From: Paenibacillus tianjinensis
GTDB lineage: Bacteria > Bacillota > Bacilli > Paenibacillales > Paenibacillaceae
Direction of reading: 5' to 3'
DNA: 64,000 nt
NCBI RefSeq assembly: GCF_017086365.1
Contig: NZ_CP070969.1
Location: 2,046,001 to 2,110,000 of the forward strand
Each line of letters begins with the position of its first letter. The first letter of the stretch is position 1. The position numbers and the translations under genes were made by a program. The notes beneath the pieces were generated by a model. The model did no database searches and was not told where the DNA came from. It was given only the letters and a program-made list of their open reading frames with translations. Shown one piece after another: positions 63,683-64,000 of the stretch.

Positions 63683-64000
63683 ATGATGCAACGCTCTTTA
63701 TCTGATTGCCGTGCTTTAGTAACAGGGGCTTCCGGATTTATAGGCGCCTGGCTAACTCGTCATCTCGTTGATCTGGGTGCTGAAGTAACCACTATTTTGA
63801 GCGAGTTCAACCCGCGAAGCCAGTTTGCAAAGCTGGGATTGGACAAGGAGATTCGATGCTATTATGGGTATATTACCGATTACAACCTGATTGAACGTGC
63901 AATTACAGACGGGAAAATAAATACTGTCTTTCACCTCGCTGCAGTTTCCCTTCAAGACTTGGCCTATCAAATCCCCTGGCAAACTTTTGAAACCAATGTA
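63683..64000 (+). CDS. NAD-dependent epimerase/dehydratase (sugar nucleotide 4,6-dehydratase-like), partial
   Basis: The first 106 codons of an extended SDR; the rest lies beyond the window. The Rossmann motif ALVTGASGFIGAWLTRHLV, the YYGYITDYNLIERAI segment and FHLAAVSLQDLAYQIPWQTF followed by ETN resemble CDP-glucose or GDP-mannose 4,6-dehydratases, suggesting the start of a surface polysaccharide cluster. GGGAGG lies five bases before ATG 63683 and eight before ATG 63686; either could be used. Confidence 0.75.
   Translation, partial: MMQRSLSDCRALVTGASGFIGAWLTRHLVDLGAEVTTILSEFNPRSQFAKLGLDKEIRCYYGYITDYNLIERAITDGKINTVFHLAAVSLQDLAYQIPWQTFETNV

Overview
This window looks like a chromosomal segment of a spore-forming Firmicute of the Paenibacillus type (moderately high GC, many GTG/TTG starts, strong GGAGG ribosome sites). 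Spore markers include YheC/YheD-family coat-associated proteins, YtrH, YtrI, YtvI, YtaF and an alpha/beta-type SASP. Gene order closely follows the Bacillus subtilis ytoI-ytpI-ytrI-ytrH-dnaE-accDA-pyk-fxsA-ytvI-citZ-icd-mdh-phoPR-polA-mutM-ytaF-coaE-nrdR backbone, with lineage-specific insertions and losses. The assignment to Paenibacillus is an inference from gene content and style.

Layout. 1-6.7 kb: YheC/YheD-like proteins, YheA, a LURP-one-like protein, YtoI, YtpI and YtrI/YtrH. 6.8-15.1 kb: dnaE, a YutG/PgpA-like phosphatase, accD-accA and pyk, with no pfkA between accA and pyk. 15.2-18.3 kb: a bacterial G1 (glutamic) peptidase, an MFS transporter, a thioesterase and fxsA. 18.4-18.76 kb: seven contiguous 51-bp repeats. 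18.9-24.1 kb: ytvI and the TCA cluster citZ-icd-mdh. 24.2-29.3 kb: a membrane protein, Nudix and SDR genes, then a TPP riboswitch controlling tenI-thiS-thiG-thiH. 29.4-36 kb: YfbR-like nucleotidase, class I fumarase, a secreted multidomain alpha-amylase and a LacI regulator. 36.1-40.6 kb: phosphate control (phoR, phoP, pstB, phoU) with Pho boxes at three promoters. 40.8-47.4 kb: polA, mutM, ytaF, coaE, a lytic transglycosylase, a SASP and nrdR.

47.5-56.4 kb is the most accessory part. It holds tRNA-Ala and tRNA-Lys, a structured intergenic region, a possible PD-(D/E)XK plus winged-helix protein, a serine hydrolase/ABC-2 transporter operon, an APC permease and a VOC protein. A second identical tRNA-Lys follows, then an IS3-family (IS150-like) element that appears to have inserted into the loop of a bidirectional terminator. 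56.4-59.6 kb: a Fur-controlled iron/siderophore ABC uptake locus. 59.7-64 kb: an LLM-class oxidoreductase, an unknown protein, a CDP-alcohol phosphatidyltransferase, class I fructose-bisphosphate aldolase and the start of an NAD-dependent epimerase/dehydratase.

The items most worth a second look are: a structured 5' leader shared by yheA and icd; the 51-bp minisatellite with an internal palindrome; a 12-bp hairpin that buries the Shine-Dalgarno of the yutG-like gene; the nuclease-like/HTH fusion followed by a G-quadruplex-forming 3' region; and the identical tRNA-Lys copies bracketing a 7.3-kb accessory block. No complete novel defence system, CRISPR array or prophage was seen.
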